DNA of 64,000 bases from an uncultured bacterium (GCA_903916675.1 CAIWXQ010000018.1:124001-188000), one strand, 5' to 3'; positions 22,677 through 30,880 are shown, counted from the first letter of the stretch. Notes: a model not told the origin generated them from the letters alone. Translations and numbers: made by a program.

Positions 22677-24339
22677 ATTTCAGCAGGCTGCCGCCGATAT
22701 ACTCGCGCAGGATCGAGTCGCCGGGCACGGTAATGGACGGGAGGGAGAGGAAGTTGTGCAGAAAGCCGGTGAGGCGGCGCGCCTCGGCGTACTCGAGGTG
22801 GTCGGGCTTGACCTGGTTGAGCAGCGTCACGGCAAAGGGTTTCAGCACAGCCAGCTCGTAGTCGAGGGCGGAATTGAAGATGGCGTCGGCCAGGTGCTGG
22901 TAGGGGAATATCCAGCGCTTTTCGCCGCGCCGCACGGAGGGCCAGCGCTCGAGCGTGCGGAGGGCGGAGTGGCCGCGGAACTGGTCGTCGCGCACAAGGC
23001 GTCGGATCAGGCGGTTGTCGGTGGTGGAGATGCGGTTGTAGTGGTCCACACTGAGCTGCGTGAGGGCGCTGACGTAGATCAGGAACTTGACCGCGCGCGG
23101 CACCTGGCTGGTGAGCTGCGGGTTGAGGCAGTGGTTGCCCTCCATGATGATGACGTCCTGCGGGCCGAGGCGTGAGGTCTCGGCGCGGTCGCGACCGGTC
23201 TTGGTGGGGAAGTCGAAGTTGCGCAGGTGCACCTCGCGTCCCTCGAGCAGATCGAGCAGGTCGCGGTTGAGGCGCGGCAGGTCCATGGACTCGATGTGCT
23301 CGTAGTCCAAGTAGCCTTGTTCGTCGCGTGGGTTGTGTTCGTCGCCGACAAAGTAGTCGTCGGTGGAGACCACCACCGGCCGCAGGCCGTTGACGCGCAG
23401 GTGCGACATCAGCCGCTTGGCAAAGGTGGTCTTGCCGGAGGAGGAGGGACCGGCCACGAGCACCAGCCGGACCGTGGGCTTGCGGTCGGCAATCGCGGTG
23501 GCGATGGCGGCGAGCTTCTTTTCGTGCAGCGCCTCGGCGGTCTGGATGATGTCGTCGGCCTGGCGGTTGGCGACAGCCTCGTTGAGCTGGCCCACGGTGG
23601 TCACGCCGAGGATGCGCCCCCAGGCCGCATGCTCCTGGTAGACGTGGAAGAGGTGCGGCTGCGGCTCGAACGGCGCAACGCGATCCGGCGCGTCGAGGGC
23701 GGGCATGTCGAGCACAAAGCCGGTCTCGTACGGCGTGAGGCGGAAGAGCTGGAGCAGGCCGGTGCGGTAGACGAGCGGCTCGTGGGCGAGGTCGCGGAAT
23801 GTGCCGCAGCGGATGGTGGCGACACGCGGCGGGTTGCGGTGGCGCAACAGGTTGACGGTGTCGGCTTGGCCGGTCTGCTCGAACAGGCGCAGGGCATCCT
23901 CATACGATTCCCATTCCTGCTCGACGGGAAGGTCGCGCGCGACCAGCTCGCGCATGGCCTGCTCCAAGCGCGCCACGCGAGCGGCCAGTGGCGCCACGGC
24001 CTCGGCGTCCGGCCAGTCGATGGAGCAGAAGAGGCCGTTGCCGAGCGAATTGCGCACGCGCAACTGCGCGGCTGTCGAGATGTTGCGCACGGCCATGGCC
24101 AGCAGGAACCCGAGCGACCAGCGGTAGACGCGCCAGCCGTGGCTGGCGGCCAGCGTCAGCGGCGCAATGGCGGAATTGACAGTCAGGGGATAACTGAGCG
24201 AGACCACATCATTGTTGACGCGCGCGGCAATCACGTCCAGGCCGTTGGGCAACTTGGCCGGCAGCAGCTCTCGCACCCTCGTGCCCGCCGGCGTCGTTAC
24301 AGCCGGCTGGCCCTCGATGGTGATTGTCACATCGCGCAT
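22672..24339 (-). CDS. Uridine-kinase-like nucleoside kinase with N-terminal TGS-like domain
   Basis: The first 60 residues (TITIEGQPAVTTPAGTRVRE) look like the TGS domain found in threonyl-tRNA synthetase. A region similar to the ThrRS second additional domain follows. From about residue 290 there is a P-loop kinase: GPSSSGKTTFAKRL, DDYFVGDE and IMEGNHCLN, all typical of uridine kinase/phosphoribulokinase. Such fusions occur in anaerobes and phosphorylate nucleosides. A full synthetase is excluded because the aminoacylation core is absent. The stop codon falls in an ACAGCCT repeat. Confidence 0.85.
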   Translation of the reverse strand: MRDVTITIEGQPAVTTPAGTRVRELLPAKLPNGLDVIAARVNNDVVSLSYPLTVNSAIAPLTLAASHGWRVYRWSLGFLLAMAVRNISTAAQLRVRNSLGNGLFCSIDWPDAEAVAPLAARVARLEQAMRELVARDLPVEQEWESYEDALRLFEQTGQADTVNLLRHRNPPRVATIRCGTFRDLAHEPLVYRTGLLQLFRLTPYETGFVLDMPALDAPDRVAPFEPQPHLFHVYQEHAAWGRILGVTTVGQLNEAVANRQADDIIQTAEALHEKKLAAIATAIADRKPTVRLVLVAGPSSSGKTTFAKRLMSHLRVNGLRPVVVSTDDYFVGDEHNPRDEQGYLDYEHIESMDLPRLNRDLLDLLEGREVHLRNFDFPTKTGRDRAETSRLGPQDVIIMEGNHCLNPQLTSQVPRAVKFLIYVSALTQLSVDHYNRISTTDNRLIRRLVRDDQFRGHSALRTLERWPSVRRGEKRWIFPYQHLADAIFNSALDYELAVLKPFAVTLLNQVKPDHLEYAEARRLTGFLHNFLSLPSITVPGDSILREYIGGSLLKY

Positions 24340-24353
24340 GGTTTGTCTCTAGC

Positions 24354-24417
24354 CAGTTATCAGTAAGCAGTAAGCAGTTTGCCTTCTGAATCAACTGATT
24401 ACTGCTCACTGATCACT
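24354..24417. repeat. Heptamer-phased hairpin of CAGTAAG type
   Basis: The left arm CAGTTATCAGTAAGCAGTAA and the right arm AACTGATTACTGCTCACTGA pair over about 25 bp with three mismatches. Both arms are built of seven-base units. It fills the gap between the kinase and polyprenyl synthase genes. Confidence 0.75.
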
Positions 24418-24423
24418 TTCTTC

Positions 24424-25272
24424 TCACACCACTCGTTTCAGCATCTTCTCTGCCAGTGCGACAAGCGGCTCAACTGGGCCGGGGAGGTTGCTGAGCGCGG
24501 CCACGGCGGCTGTGGTGTGGTCAGCAGCCTGGCCACGCGCTTTGGCCGGGGACCAGAGCTGCAGGCAGGAGAGTTCCGGCGGCTTGCCGGCTCGGGCTTC
24601 GCCGGCGTCGAGCAGGTCATCCACGATCTGAAAGGCGATACCGAGATGGTTGGCGTAGGTGCCGAGCTGGTCTACCTGCGCGGGTGCGCCGCCAGCCGCG
24701 AGCGCGCCCATACGCATGGCAGCAACGAAAAGGTCCGCGGTTTTGTGCTGGTGGACAAAGGTGAGCGTGGCAGCGTCGGCCTGTCCGGCGAAGCGGATGT
24801 CCTCGACCTGGCCGGCCACCACGCCGACAACAGCGCGGCCGAGTTCAACGACCAGCGCAGCGGTTGTGCCAGGACGTTTTTCCGTGACGCGGCCAAGCAG
24901 CGCGAACGCCAACCCTTGTAGTGCATCACCTGCCAGCACGCCGACGGTCTCGCCATACTTGGCATGCACAGTGGGCTGGCCGCGGCGCACGAGGTCGTTG
25001 TCCATGCACGGCAGGTCGTCATGCGCCAGCGTGTAGGCGTGGAAGATCTCGACGGACAAGGCGGGCCACCAGGCATCGTCGCAAGCGCCGCCCGCAGCCT
25101 CGGCCGCGGCCAGGCAGAGAATCGGACGCAGCCGCTTGCCGCCGGTCAGGACCGCATGCCGCATGGCCTCAGCCAGCACCGTCGGGCGGGTGTCAACGGA
25201 CGGCAGCGCGGCGAGTAGCCGATCCTCCACCTGCGCTTTCCGCGCCTCCAGATAAGCGTCCAAAGCAAACAT
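24424..25272 (-). CDS. ispA: Polyprenyl (farnesyl/geranylgeranyl) diphosphate synthase
   Basis: The enzyme elongates allyl diphosphates with isopentenyl diphosphate. TGGKRLRPILCLAA binds substrate. The first Asp-rich motif is HDDLPCMDND near residue 85. The second is FQIVDDLLD near residue 215. The extra two residues between the Asp of the first motif are typical of short-chain bacterial FPP/GGPP synthases. Length is 282. It works downstream of dxs (18405). Confidence 0.93.
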   Translation of the reverse strand: MFALDAYLEARKAQVEDRLLAALPSVDTRPTVLAEAMRHAVLTGGKRLRPILCLAAAEAAGGACDDAWWPALSVEIFHAYTLAHDDLPCMDNDLVRRGQPTVHAKYGETVGVLAGDALQGLAFALLGRVTEKRPGTTAALVVELGRAVVGVVAGQVEDIRFAGQADAATLTFVHQHKTADLFVAAMRMGALAAGGAPAQVDQLGTYANHLGIAFQIVDDLLDAGEARAGKPPELSCLQLWSPAKARGQAADHTTAAVAALSNLPGPVEPLVALAEKMLKRVV

Positions 25273-25471
25273 GGAGGAATGATACGGGTTTCGGAGGAAA
25301 GGGGAAAGGCGGAAGGAAGGGGTGAGCCATCGGCATTAACAATCAAAAGTATTGGCTTCAACATGCTGAATTATCAATTTATTTGGACTCTGGCGCGTCA
25401 CACGGGACTGCCCGCCCTACCGCGCGGCCAGTGCGGACGGCATAGCTCTGAACCCCACAGAAACGGCCTTC

Positions 25472-25687
25472 GTGAAGGAGCATTACGGAAAGTGTGGGGG
25501 GTGTTATTTGGGGTCCCAAAAAGTGCGATGTCGAATAGGTTTTTCCGAACCCCTATCTTTTATTGGTGTTTTTTGCGGTTTTTGGTTTTTGCGTGTCGAA
25601 TTGCTTCTCTTATATAGAGACGCGTTGTTTTTTGGGCTACGGCAAATAGCCGGGGGCTGTTTTCAGGATTCCCAAAAAACGGTTTGA
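25472..25687 (+). other. Possible small membrane-peptide ORF, copy 1
   Basis: The ORF starts MKEHYGKCGGCYLGS and has a hydrophobic segment FIGVFCGFWFLRVELLLLY. The open frame extends upstream without an ATG (DCPPYRAASADGIALNPTE), so it may be the end of a decayed gene. Its hydrophobic part resembles that of the ORF at 26011. Expression is not supported by a good ribosome-binding site. Confidence 0.3.
25589..25616 (+). promoter_or_regulatory. Promoter-like sequence, copy 1
   Basis: TTGCGT, a 16-base spacer and TATATA, followed by GAGACGCG. A matching arrangement is at 26068. Confidence 0.45.
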
Positions 25688-25793
25688 GGCTTTTGGCCTT
25701 CATTTCAGGGCTGGTTTTATTGAGTTTCTATTTCTTTCGTGAGGCTTAGCATCCTCATATGGGGGGTATGATGTTTTTTTGGAGGGCTTATTT

Positions 25794-26029
25794 ATGGCAG
25801 ACGGCGTGAAGGTTGTGACGGCTGCCGGCCGCGAATGCCGACCTGGCGGTTTCGTTCTGCTTGAGGCCAATGTGGCTTGTGGGCTCGTCGCGGTCCGCCC
25901 GTTGGACTCCCCGCCCGGCATGTGCGTGTCACGCGCAAGGGGACCTGCAACCCCGGCGACGTGTTGGTTTTGGCTGACGTGGGCGCGGCAACCGATAAAG
26001 GGGGGGGGGTGTGGCCAAGCATTACCTGA
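25794..26029 (+). pseudogene. Frameshifted small gene of unknown function
   Basis: GGAGGG lies 7-8 bases ahead of ATG at 25794. The first frame reads MADGVKVVTAAGRECRPGG and on to VAVRPLDSPP. The sense-like sequence then continues in the -1 frame from 25916 (RHVRVTRKGTCNPGDVLV) through GAATDKGGG to TGA at 26027. A shift near CCCCGCCCGG would join them into about 78 residues. It could be a pseudogene, a sequencing error or a programmed shift. The two parts together resemble a small beta-rich protein, perhaps phage-derived; no family was recognised. Confidence 0.45.
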
Positions 26030-26151
26030 ATGCTGCGGTTTTGTTGGTGTTTCTCCTATTCTGGTTTTTCGTTTGTGGCGAACATTACTTATATAGAGGG
26101 ACGCGATGTTTTTCCGGCAGTTTTTTCAGGGGTGTAGGGACGATCCGGTAG
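26011..26151 (+). other. Possible small membrane-peptide ORF, copy 2
   Basis: A GTG directly after the ten-G run opens a 46-residue ORF, (M)AKHYLNAAVLLVFLLFWFF followed by VCGEHYLYRGTRCFSG. Its start (AKHY) and its FWF-LYR-CF pattern resemble the ORF at 25472 (KEHY, FWF, LYR). The poly-G may act as a ribosome-binding site. Confidence 0.3.
26068..26095 (+). promoter_or_regulatory. Promoter-like sequence, copy 2
   Basis: TTCGTT, a 16-base spacer and TATATA, followed by GAGGGACGCG. It mirrors the copy at 25589 in spacing and flanks. Confidence 0.4.
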
Positions 26152-26198
26152 TGGCGAATGAAGGCAACTCCAACCCGCGTAACGTGGTGGCTGCCAAA

Positions 26199-26223
26199 CC
26201 TAACAGCCTTCAGCCTAAACACC
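26199..26223. repeat. ACAGCCT-type short repeat
   Basis: CTAACAGCCTTCAGCCTAAA followed by CACC. The same phrase recurs about 230 bases downstream. Confidence 0.6.
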
Positions 26224-26430
26224 TTCTTCGGCAACCAGGACCTACACGATGATAAATAGACACGGAACACCGGTCACAACGCCGCAATTCGACTGTAACT
26301 CGTTGATGCACGGACAGATGCAAAAGATCATGTCCGGCAGGGGAGCCTGTTTCGTGTCTACTTCAGTCTATTTTTGTCTATTTCTCCCCACTGAGTCGCG
26401 GCCAAGCCTCAGTTAACGCATTCATTTCCA

Positions 26431-26459
26431 ACCTAACAGTCTACAGCCTAAACACCTTT
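26431..26459. repeat. ACAGCCT-type short repeat
   Basis: CCTAACAGTCTACAGCCTAA followed by ACACC. It is a second copy in the non-coding island. Confidence 0.6.
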
Positions 26460-26498
26460 CTAGAAGGAGTAGCCATGGAAGCCGAACTTCAACCCCAG

Positions 26499-27284
26499 CT
26501 AGATGTGAACGCCATCGGTCCAGAGGCCGCCGGTCGCGCCTGCAAACCGCCGACGAATGCTGTTGCGGACGCGCTTGCAGTGCAGATAGCGCATCCGCTC
26601 AGCTTCCGGGAAGCGCTCGATGGCGTAGCGGAGCATGGTGCGCGGCATGGAGGCGGCGTGGCGATCAAGGAAGGCGGTCAGCGCAGCCTGATCGCGTTTG
26701 CCGACCTCGCGCAGCATCCAGCCCGTGGCCTTGTGCAGCAGATCCTCGGGGTCTCGCAACAGCTTCCTGGCCAGCGCGAGTGTCAGCGTGTGACGGTTCA
26801 TGCGGATGCTGGCGAACGTGGCGACCATGGCAATGCGGCGCTCCCAGGGCAGCGGCGAGCGTACGAGTTTTTCGAGCAGGCCGCGGCTGCCGTGCGCCGC
26901 GACCCAGGCGCCGACGATGTTCGGCGCGGAAAGATCGACAAGATCCCAGTTGTTGATATGACGAGTATGGCGGAGATAGACGGCAAGGAGGCGGTGCCGG
27001 TCAGCCTCGTCGCCACGCTCGAAGCGCCGCACCAGTAGAAGCAGCGCGAAGAGGCGGTCCTCATGGAACTTCGAGCGCAGCAGACGCAGGAGTGCTGTCA
27101 ATGGCAGGGAGTCATAGTGTGGAGCGAGCTGCCGCAGGGCTGGCACGCGGATGCCGCGAAAGATATCGCCTGCGCCGTATTCTCCCGGACCGGTCTTGAA
27201 GAAGCGTTGCAGGTTCGCGGCGTAGGAAGGCTTTGCCAGTGCAGCCAGTTCACGTTGGGCAGAGGCTGCAGTGAGGGGTATCAT
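26499..27284 (-). CDS. AlkD-like DNA alkylation repair protein
   Basis: AlkD-type glycosylases are all-helical HEAT-like proteins that remove N3- and N7-alkylated purines. The sequence has the family hallmarks: FKTGPGEYGAGDIFRGIRVP near the N-terminus, HINNWDLVDLSAP near residue 110 and DLLHKATGWMLREVGKR near residue 185. Length (261) is slightly above average because of a C-terminal basic tail. It is a single gene bounded by repeats. No strong ribosome-binding site is visible. Confidence 0.92.
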   Translation of the reverse strand: MIPLTAASAQRELAALAKPSYAANLQRFFKTGPGEYGAGDIFRGIRVPALRQLAPHYDSLPLTALLRLLRSKFHEDRLFALLLLVRRFERGDEADRHRLLAVYLRHTRHINNWDLVDLSAPNIVGAWVAAHGSRGLLEKLVRSPLPWERRIAMVATFASIRMNRHTLTLALARKLLRDPEDLLHKATGWMLREVGKRDQAALTAFLDRHAASMPRTMLRYAIERFPEAERMRYLHCKRVRNSIRRRFAGATGGLWTDGVHI

Positions 27285-27339
27285 AAGTGAAGCCTAGCGG
27301 GAGTCGCTGGCAGGTTCAAGGGGCAGATGGGATTCGAGC

Positions 27340-27373
27340 CTACAGCCTTAACCCCTACAGCCTAACAGCCTGC
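27340..27373. repeat. ACAGCCT-type short repeat
   Basis: CCTACAGCCTTAACCCCTAC is followed by AGCCTAACAGCCTG. It lies just past the prfA stop and matches the copies at 12806, 22648, 26199 and 26431. Confidence 0.65.
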
Positions 27374-27380
27374 TTTTAAA

Positions 27381-28511
27381 TCAGTCGTTGTCCGCAGCTG
27401 TGGCGGCCGCCGGTGTGGCGAGACCGGTAATGCCGAGTTCGGTTTCGAGGCGCTGGCCAAGGTCGTGGCGCCGGAGCGCCTCGAAGAGGTTGCCGAGGTC
27501 GCCCTCGATGATGCGGTCGAGGCTGTAGAGAGTGAGGTTGATGCGGTGGTCGGTTATCCGGTTCTGCGGGAAGTTGTAGGTGCGGATGCGCTGGTTACGG
27601 TCGCCGGAGCCGATCAGGTCGCGGCGGGTCTTGCCCTGCTTGGCAGCCTCGGCCTGGCGGCGCTGCTCGAGCAGGCGCGACTTGAGCACCGCGAGGGCTT
27701 TCTCCTTGTTGCGGAGCTGGGAGCGCTCGTCCTGGCACTGCGCCACGAGTCCGGTGGGGAGGTGGGTCATGCGTATGGCGGAGTAGGTGGTGTTGACGCT
27801 CTGGCCGCCCTTGCCGCCGGCGCAGAAGATGTCGATGCGCAGCTCGTTGGCGGGGATGTCGATCTCGTCCTCCTCCTCGGCCTCGGGGAAGACGCCGACC
27901 GTGGCGGCGGAGGTGTGGATGCGCCCCTGGGCCTCGGTGACGGGGACGCGCTGGACGCGGTGGCCGCCGCTCTCGAAGCGCAGCGCGCCATAGGCGCCGG
28001 GAGCGGTGACCATAAAGACGATTTCCTTGTAGCCGTTGAGGCCGCTGGCGCTGGAGTCGAGCACGGAGATCTTCCATCGCTGCGCCTCGCAGTAGCGGCC
28101 GTACATGCGGAAGAGGTCGGCCGCAAAGAGCGCGGCTTCCTCGCCGCCGGTGCCGGCGCGGATTTCAACCACTGCGTTGCGCTCGTCGGCCGGGTCAGGC
28201 GGGAGCAGGGCGTAGAGTACATCGCGCTCAGCCTGCGGCAGGCGCGCCTCGAGCGCGGCGACCTCGGTGCGGGCCAGAGCGCGGAACTCGGGGTCGGCGG
28301 ATTCGTCGAGCGCGATCTGGCGGCTGGAGGGAATTTCGTCGAGGATGCGGAAATATTCCCGCGCCAGGGTGTCGAGCCGCTTGTAGGTCGCGTGCTCGCG
28401 CACCTTCTCGCGGAGCAGGCGGGGGTTGCCGAGCACAGCAGGGTCGGCCAGCGCCGCCTCGACCACCTGCAGGCGCTCCAGCACCCGCTCAATTTGCCGC
28501 CGCTCGATCAT
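27381..28511 (-). CDS. prfA: Peptide chain release factor 1
   Basis: RF1 ends translation at UAA and UAG. The codon-reading tripeptide is PVT in HRVQRVPVTEAQG, and the catalytic GGQ is in GGKGGQSVNTTYSA. The class RF1 is chosen over RF2 because of the PVT (not SPF) motif. The start at 28511 (MIERRQIERVLERL) has GGAGGTG upstream; the track start would add six residues that carry this site. It follows rpmE on the same strand, a common pairing. Confidence 0.96.
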   Translation of the reverse strand: MIERRQIERVLERLQVVEAALADPAVLGNPRLLREKVREHATYKRLDTLAREYFRILDEIPSSRQIALDESADPEFRALARTEVAALEARLPQAERDVLYALLPPDPADERNAVVEIRAGTGGEEAALFAADLFRMYGRYCEAQRWKISVLDSSASGLNGYKEIVFMVTAPGAYGALRFESGGHRVQRVPVTEAQGRIHTSAATVGVFPEAEEEDEIDIPANELRIDIFCAGGKGGQSVNTTYSAIRMTHLPTGLVAQCQDERSQLRNKEKALAVLKSRLLEQRRQAEAAKQGKTRRDLIGSGDRNQRIRTYNFPQNRITDHRINLTLYSLDRIIEGDLGNLFEALRRHDLGQRLETELGITGLATPAAATAADND

Positions 28512-28620
28512 GGTGTTACACACCTCCACCGCATCCGCTCCGTCCGGAGAAGCAAAACGGGCCGGCCTGCGCCGCCCGCTGGCGGACGCGGGATCCGACC
28601 CGCTCGTTGCCTCGGCGAAG

Positions 28621-28827
28621 CTACTTCTTGCGGATGCCGTAGCGCTTCATGAACTGGTCCACGCGGCCTTCGGTGTCGAGCAGCGTCTGCTGGCCGGTGT
28701 AGTACGGATGGCAGGCCGAACAGGTGTTGACCGCCATCTCCTTGACGGTGGAGCGCGTCTGGATCACGCTGCCGCACGCGCAGGTGATGGTGGCAACGTC
28801 GTATTTGGGATGAACTTCCTTCTTCAT
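28621..28827 (-). CDS. rpmE: 50S ribosomal protein L31, zinc-binding type
   Basis: The 68 residues start MKKEVHPKYDVATITCACGS and contain VNTCSACHPYYTG. The four Cys in CAC and CSAC pairs make the zinc ribbon of the C+ form. It lies 109 bases upstream of prfA and may share its transcript. Confidence 0.97.
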   Translation of the reverse strand: MKKEVHPKYDVATITCACGSVIQTRSTVKEMAVNTCSACHPYYTGQQTLLDTEGRVDQFMKRYGIRKK

Positions 28828-28954
28828 GGCCTGATGCCTTTCCGGTGAAACGAATGAGTAAACTAGCGTTTTTTAAGCCCCTTGCACAAGGCCAATATTT
28901 GATCATGTGGAACACTGCTTGGCAGCGCACGGGGAAGGGCATAAAATAAAAGGC

Positions 28955-29815
28955 ATGAATACGGGCGGACCACCTGCCTTTCTTGAGCTCGACGTGCCAC
29001 CGGCCGCGCCGGACAAGGCGCGGTTTGAGATCATTCCCGTGCCGCTGGAACGCAGCGTGTCGTACGGCGTGGGCACGGCAGCAGGGCCGGCACGGCTGCT
29101 GGAAGCGTCGCTGCACCTCGAGGCATACGACGGCGAGAGCGTGCCGGCTTACGCGGGAATTTACACGGGGCCGGCCGTGGGGTGCGGCGTCGAGACGGCC
29201 GACGTGCTGCAAGAGGTGGAGAGCCGGGTGGCGGCTGCGCTGGCGGGCGGGCGCGTGCCGGTGGTGCTCGGCGGCGAGCACACGGTGACCCTGGGTGCGG
29301 TGCGGGCCTTTGCCGCGCGCGGGGATCCGTTCGGCGTGGTGCAGTTCGACGCCCATGCGGATTTGCGCGACCGTTACGAGGGGAATCCCTTCAGCCACGC
29401 CTGCGTGATGCGGCGGATTGTCGAGCTGAAAGTGCCGATCTTTCAGGTCGGCGTGCGCAGCCTCTCCGTGGCGGAGGCGGGCATCCGGCAGGTCTGCACG
29501 ATTCCCTACTGCGACGCGGATGCGCTGCAGAAATCGGGCGCGCTGGATCTTGTGCTGCCACCGGATTTTCCCGCGCAGATCTACCTCACCTTCGACGTGG
29601 ACGCCTTTGACCCGGCGGTCATGCCGGGAACCGGTACGCCCGAGCCGGGCGGGCTCTTCTGGTACGACGCGCTGCGGCTGATCGACAGCGTGCTGGCGGG
29701 GCGGCGCCTGGCGGGTTTTGACGTCGTAGAACTGGCGCCAGTGGACGACAGCCACGTTTCGGAGTTCACGGCCGCCAAGCTGGTCTACCGCCTCATGGCT
29801 GCCGCGCTACGGTGA
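28955..29815 (+). CDS. speB: Agmatinase / ureohydrolase family protein
   Basis: Ureohydrolases split agmatine or a related guanidine into urea and an amine with two Mn ions. The metal ligands are in GGEHTVTLG, QFDAHADLRD and FDVDAFDPAVMPGTGTPEPG. This last motif is the agmatinase-type DxDxxDP signature. The start at 28955 is preferred to 28907. Agmatinase would supply putrescine for the carboxynorspermidine genes at the left end. The family also includes formiminoglutamase and guanidinobutyrase, so the substrate is not certain. The end overlaps the convergent gene by nine bases. Confidence 0.88.
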   Translation: MNTGGPPAFLELDVPPAAPDKARFEIIPVPLERSVSYGVGTAAGPARLLEASLHLEAYDGESVPAYAGIYTGPAVGCGVETADVLQEVESRVAAALAGGRVPVVLGGEHTVTLGAVRAFAARGDPFGVVQFDAHADLRDRYEGNPFSHACVMRRIVELKVPIFQVGVRSLSVAEAGIRQVCTIPYCDADALQKSGALDLVLPPDFPAQIYLTFDVDAFDPAVMPGTGTPEPGGLFWYDALRLIDSVLAGRRLAGFDVVELAPVDDSHVSEFTAAKLVYRLMAAALR

Positions 29816-30772
29816 GCCGCGCGGCGTGTCGAGCTGCCGCAGCATCTCGGCGACCACCTGTCCGACGGCGGTAAGACTGGCGTCGGAAAGCTTGTCCAGC
29901 GTGTCCGCCGGCGTGTGCCAGTAATCGTTGAGTCCCGGCGCACTGCCGAACTGGAAGTCGATCAAATCCACGGCCGGGAACCCGGCGTCCAGGAACGGCT
30001 GGTGATCGTCCAGGATGCCGCCATCCGCCAGACGGAACTTCGAGCGCACACCCACGGTCTTGGCCGCCTCCAGCGTCAGCAGCGTGAGGCGCGGCGTGCC
30101 ATTGGCCGGCAGGGTGACCGAGAGGTTGCGGTCGCCGATCATGTCGAGCAGGATGACCGCGCGGATGTCGCGCTTTTCGGCCGCGAGCTGTGTGGCGAGG
30201 CGGCGGCTGCCGTGCAGCCCATCGCGCGGACCGAACTGCACGCGGCACTCCTCGCCGTCGAGAAATCCGAAGAGCACGTGGCAGTGCCGAAGCGGTGTGC
30301 CATGCAATATGCGGGCGAGTTCCAAGAGCAGGCCGGTGGAGGATCCGCCATCGTTGGCGCCGATAAAGTTTGGGGAGATGCCGCTCTTGGTGTCGAAGTG
30401 CGAGAGCAGCACGATCCAGTTGCTGTTGCTGTCGGATTGCGCGGCTGGAACGCTGGCCACCACGTTGCAGAGGGCGAGCGGGCCCGAGGGGGTGTCGTTG
30501 GAGAAGCAGTCGATGCGCGACACGAGTCTTTCGCGTCGCAATTCCGACACCAGCCACGCGGCGGCGCGCTCGCCGCCGGGTGTGCCGGCGTCGCGCGGCC
30601 CCAGGGCGCAAAGTGCGGCCACGCGCGCCAGGGCATTAGAGCCGTTGGCGGCGGAGAAGGGGATTTGCGCCGACGATTGTGCGGGTGACGGAGGGGGTGG
30701 GGTGCAGGAGAGGAGCACGGCCGAACTGATCAGAAGAACCGCAGAACATCGAATATCGAACCGCAGAATCAT
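29807..30772 (-). CDS. M28-family lipoprotein, glutaminyl-peptide cyclotransferase-like
   Basis: The sequence has a lipobox-type N-terminus (VLLISSAVLLSC), so it is probably a lipoprotein. The M28 zinc ligands appear in LLSHFDTK, GANDGGSSTGLLL, LDGEEC and LDMIGDR, with a late HTPADTLDKLS. These match bacterial glutaminyl cyclases and related aminopeptidases, which act on N-terminal Gln or other residues. Cyclase versus peptidase activity cannot be decided. The start at 30772 is chosen. The first 12 or so residues (MILRFDIRCSAV) are encoded by an ATCGAA-type repeat. Confidence 0.82.
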   Translation of the reverse strand: MILRFDIRCSAVLLISSAVLLSCTPPPPSPAQSSAQIPFSAANGSNALARVAALCALGPRDAGTPGGERAAAWLVSELRRERLVSRIDCFSNDTPSGPLALCNVVASVPAAQSDSNSNWIVLLSHFDTKSGISPNFIGANDGGSSTGLLLELARILHGTPLRHCHVLFGFLDGEECRVQFGPRDGLHGSRRLATQLAAEKRDIRAVILLDMIGDRNLSVTLPANGTPRLTLLTLEAAKTVGVRSKFRLADGGILDDHQPFLDAGFPAVDLIDFQFGSAPGLNDYWHTPADTLDKLSDASLTAVGQVVAEMLRQLDTPRGSP

Positions 30773-30869
30773 GAGGTCAATTCCATCGGAAAGGGACATT
30801 TCGAAGCGAACCGTGCGCCGAAATTGCTTCCTGATGCGGAGCTCGGTGTTCGATATTCTGCGGTTCTTC
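30733..30869. repeat. Inverted repeat of ATCGAACCGCAG type
   Basis: GAAGAACCGCAGAACATCGA (30733) and TTCGATATTCTGCGGTTCTT (30849) pair over 21 bp with one mismatch. A partial second unit ATCGAACCGCAGAA follows the left arm. The left arm lies in the 5' end of the M28 gene. Confidence 0.75.
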
Positions 30870-30880
30870 CGCCCGGGGAG

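Larger units (their letters stand above)
25273..26498. other. Non-coding AT-rich island with decayed ORFs
   Basis: Between ispA and the AlkD-like gene lie 1.2 kb without a convincing intact gene. The stretch 25480-25790 is clearly richer in A and T than the rest of the window and has many T-runs. It contains two similar promoter-like sequences, a possible frameshifted gene at 25794, two short related membrane-peptide ORFs, a run of ten G and two ACAGCCT repeats. It looks like an insertion that has decayed. Confidence 0.6.

Noticed and set aside
22672-24339. Threonyl-tRNA synthetase
   Set aside because: It has the N-terminal TGS-like part but then a uridine-kinase P-loop domain, not the aminoacylation core.
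24354-24417. CRISPR-like array
   Set aside because: The short tandem units are seven bases, without regular 25-40-base spacers, and no cas genes are present.
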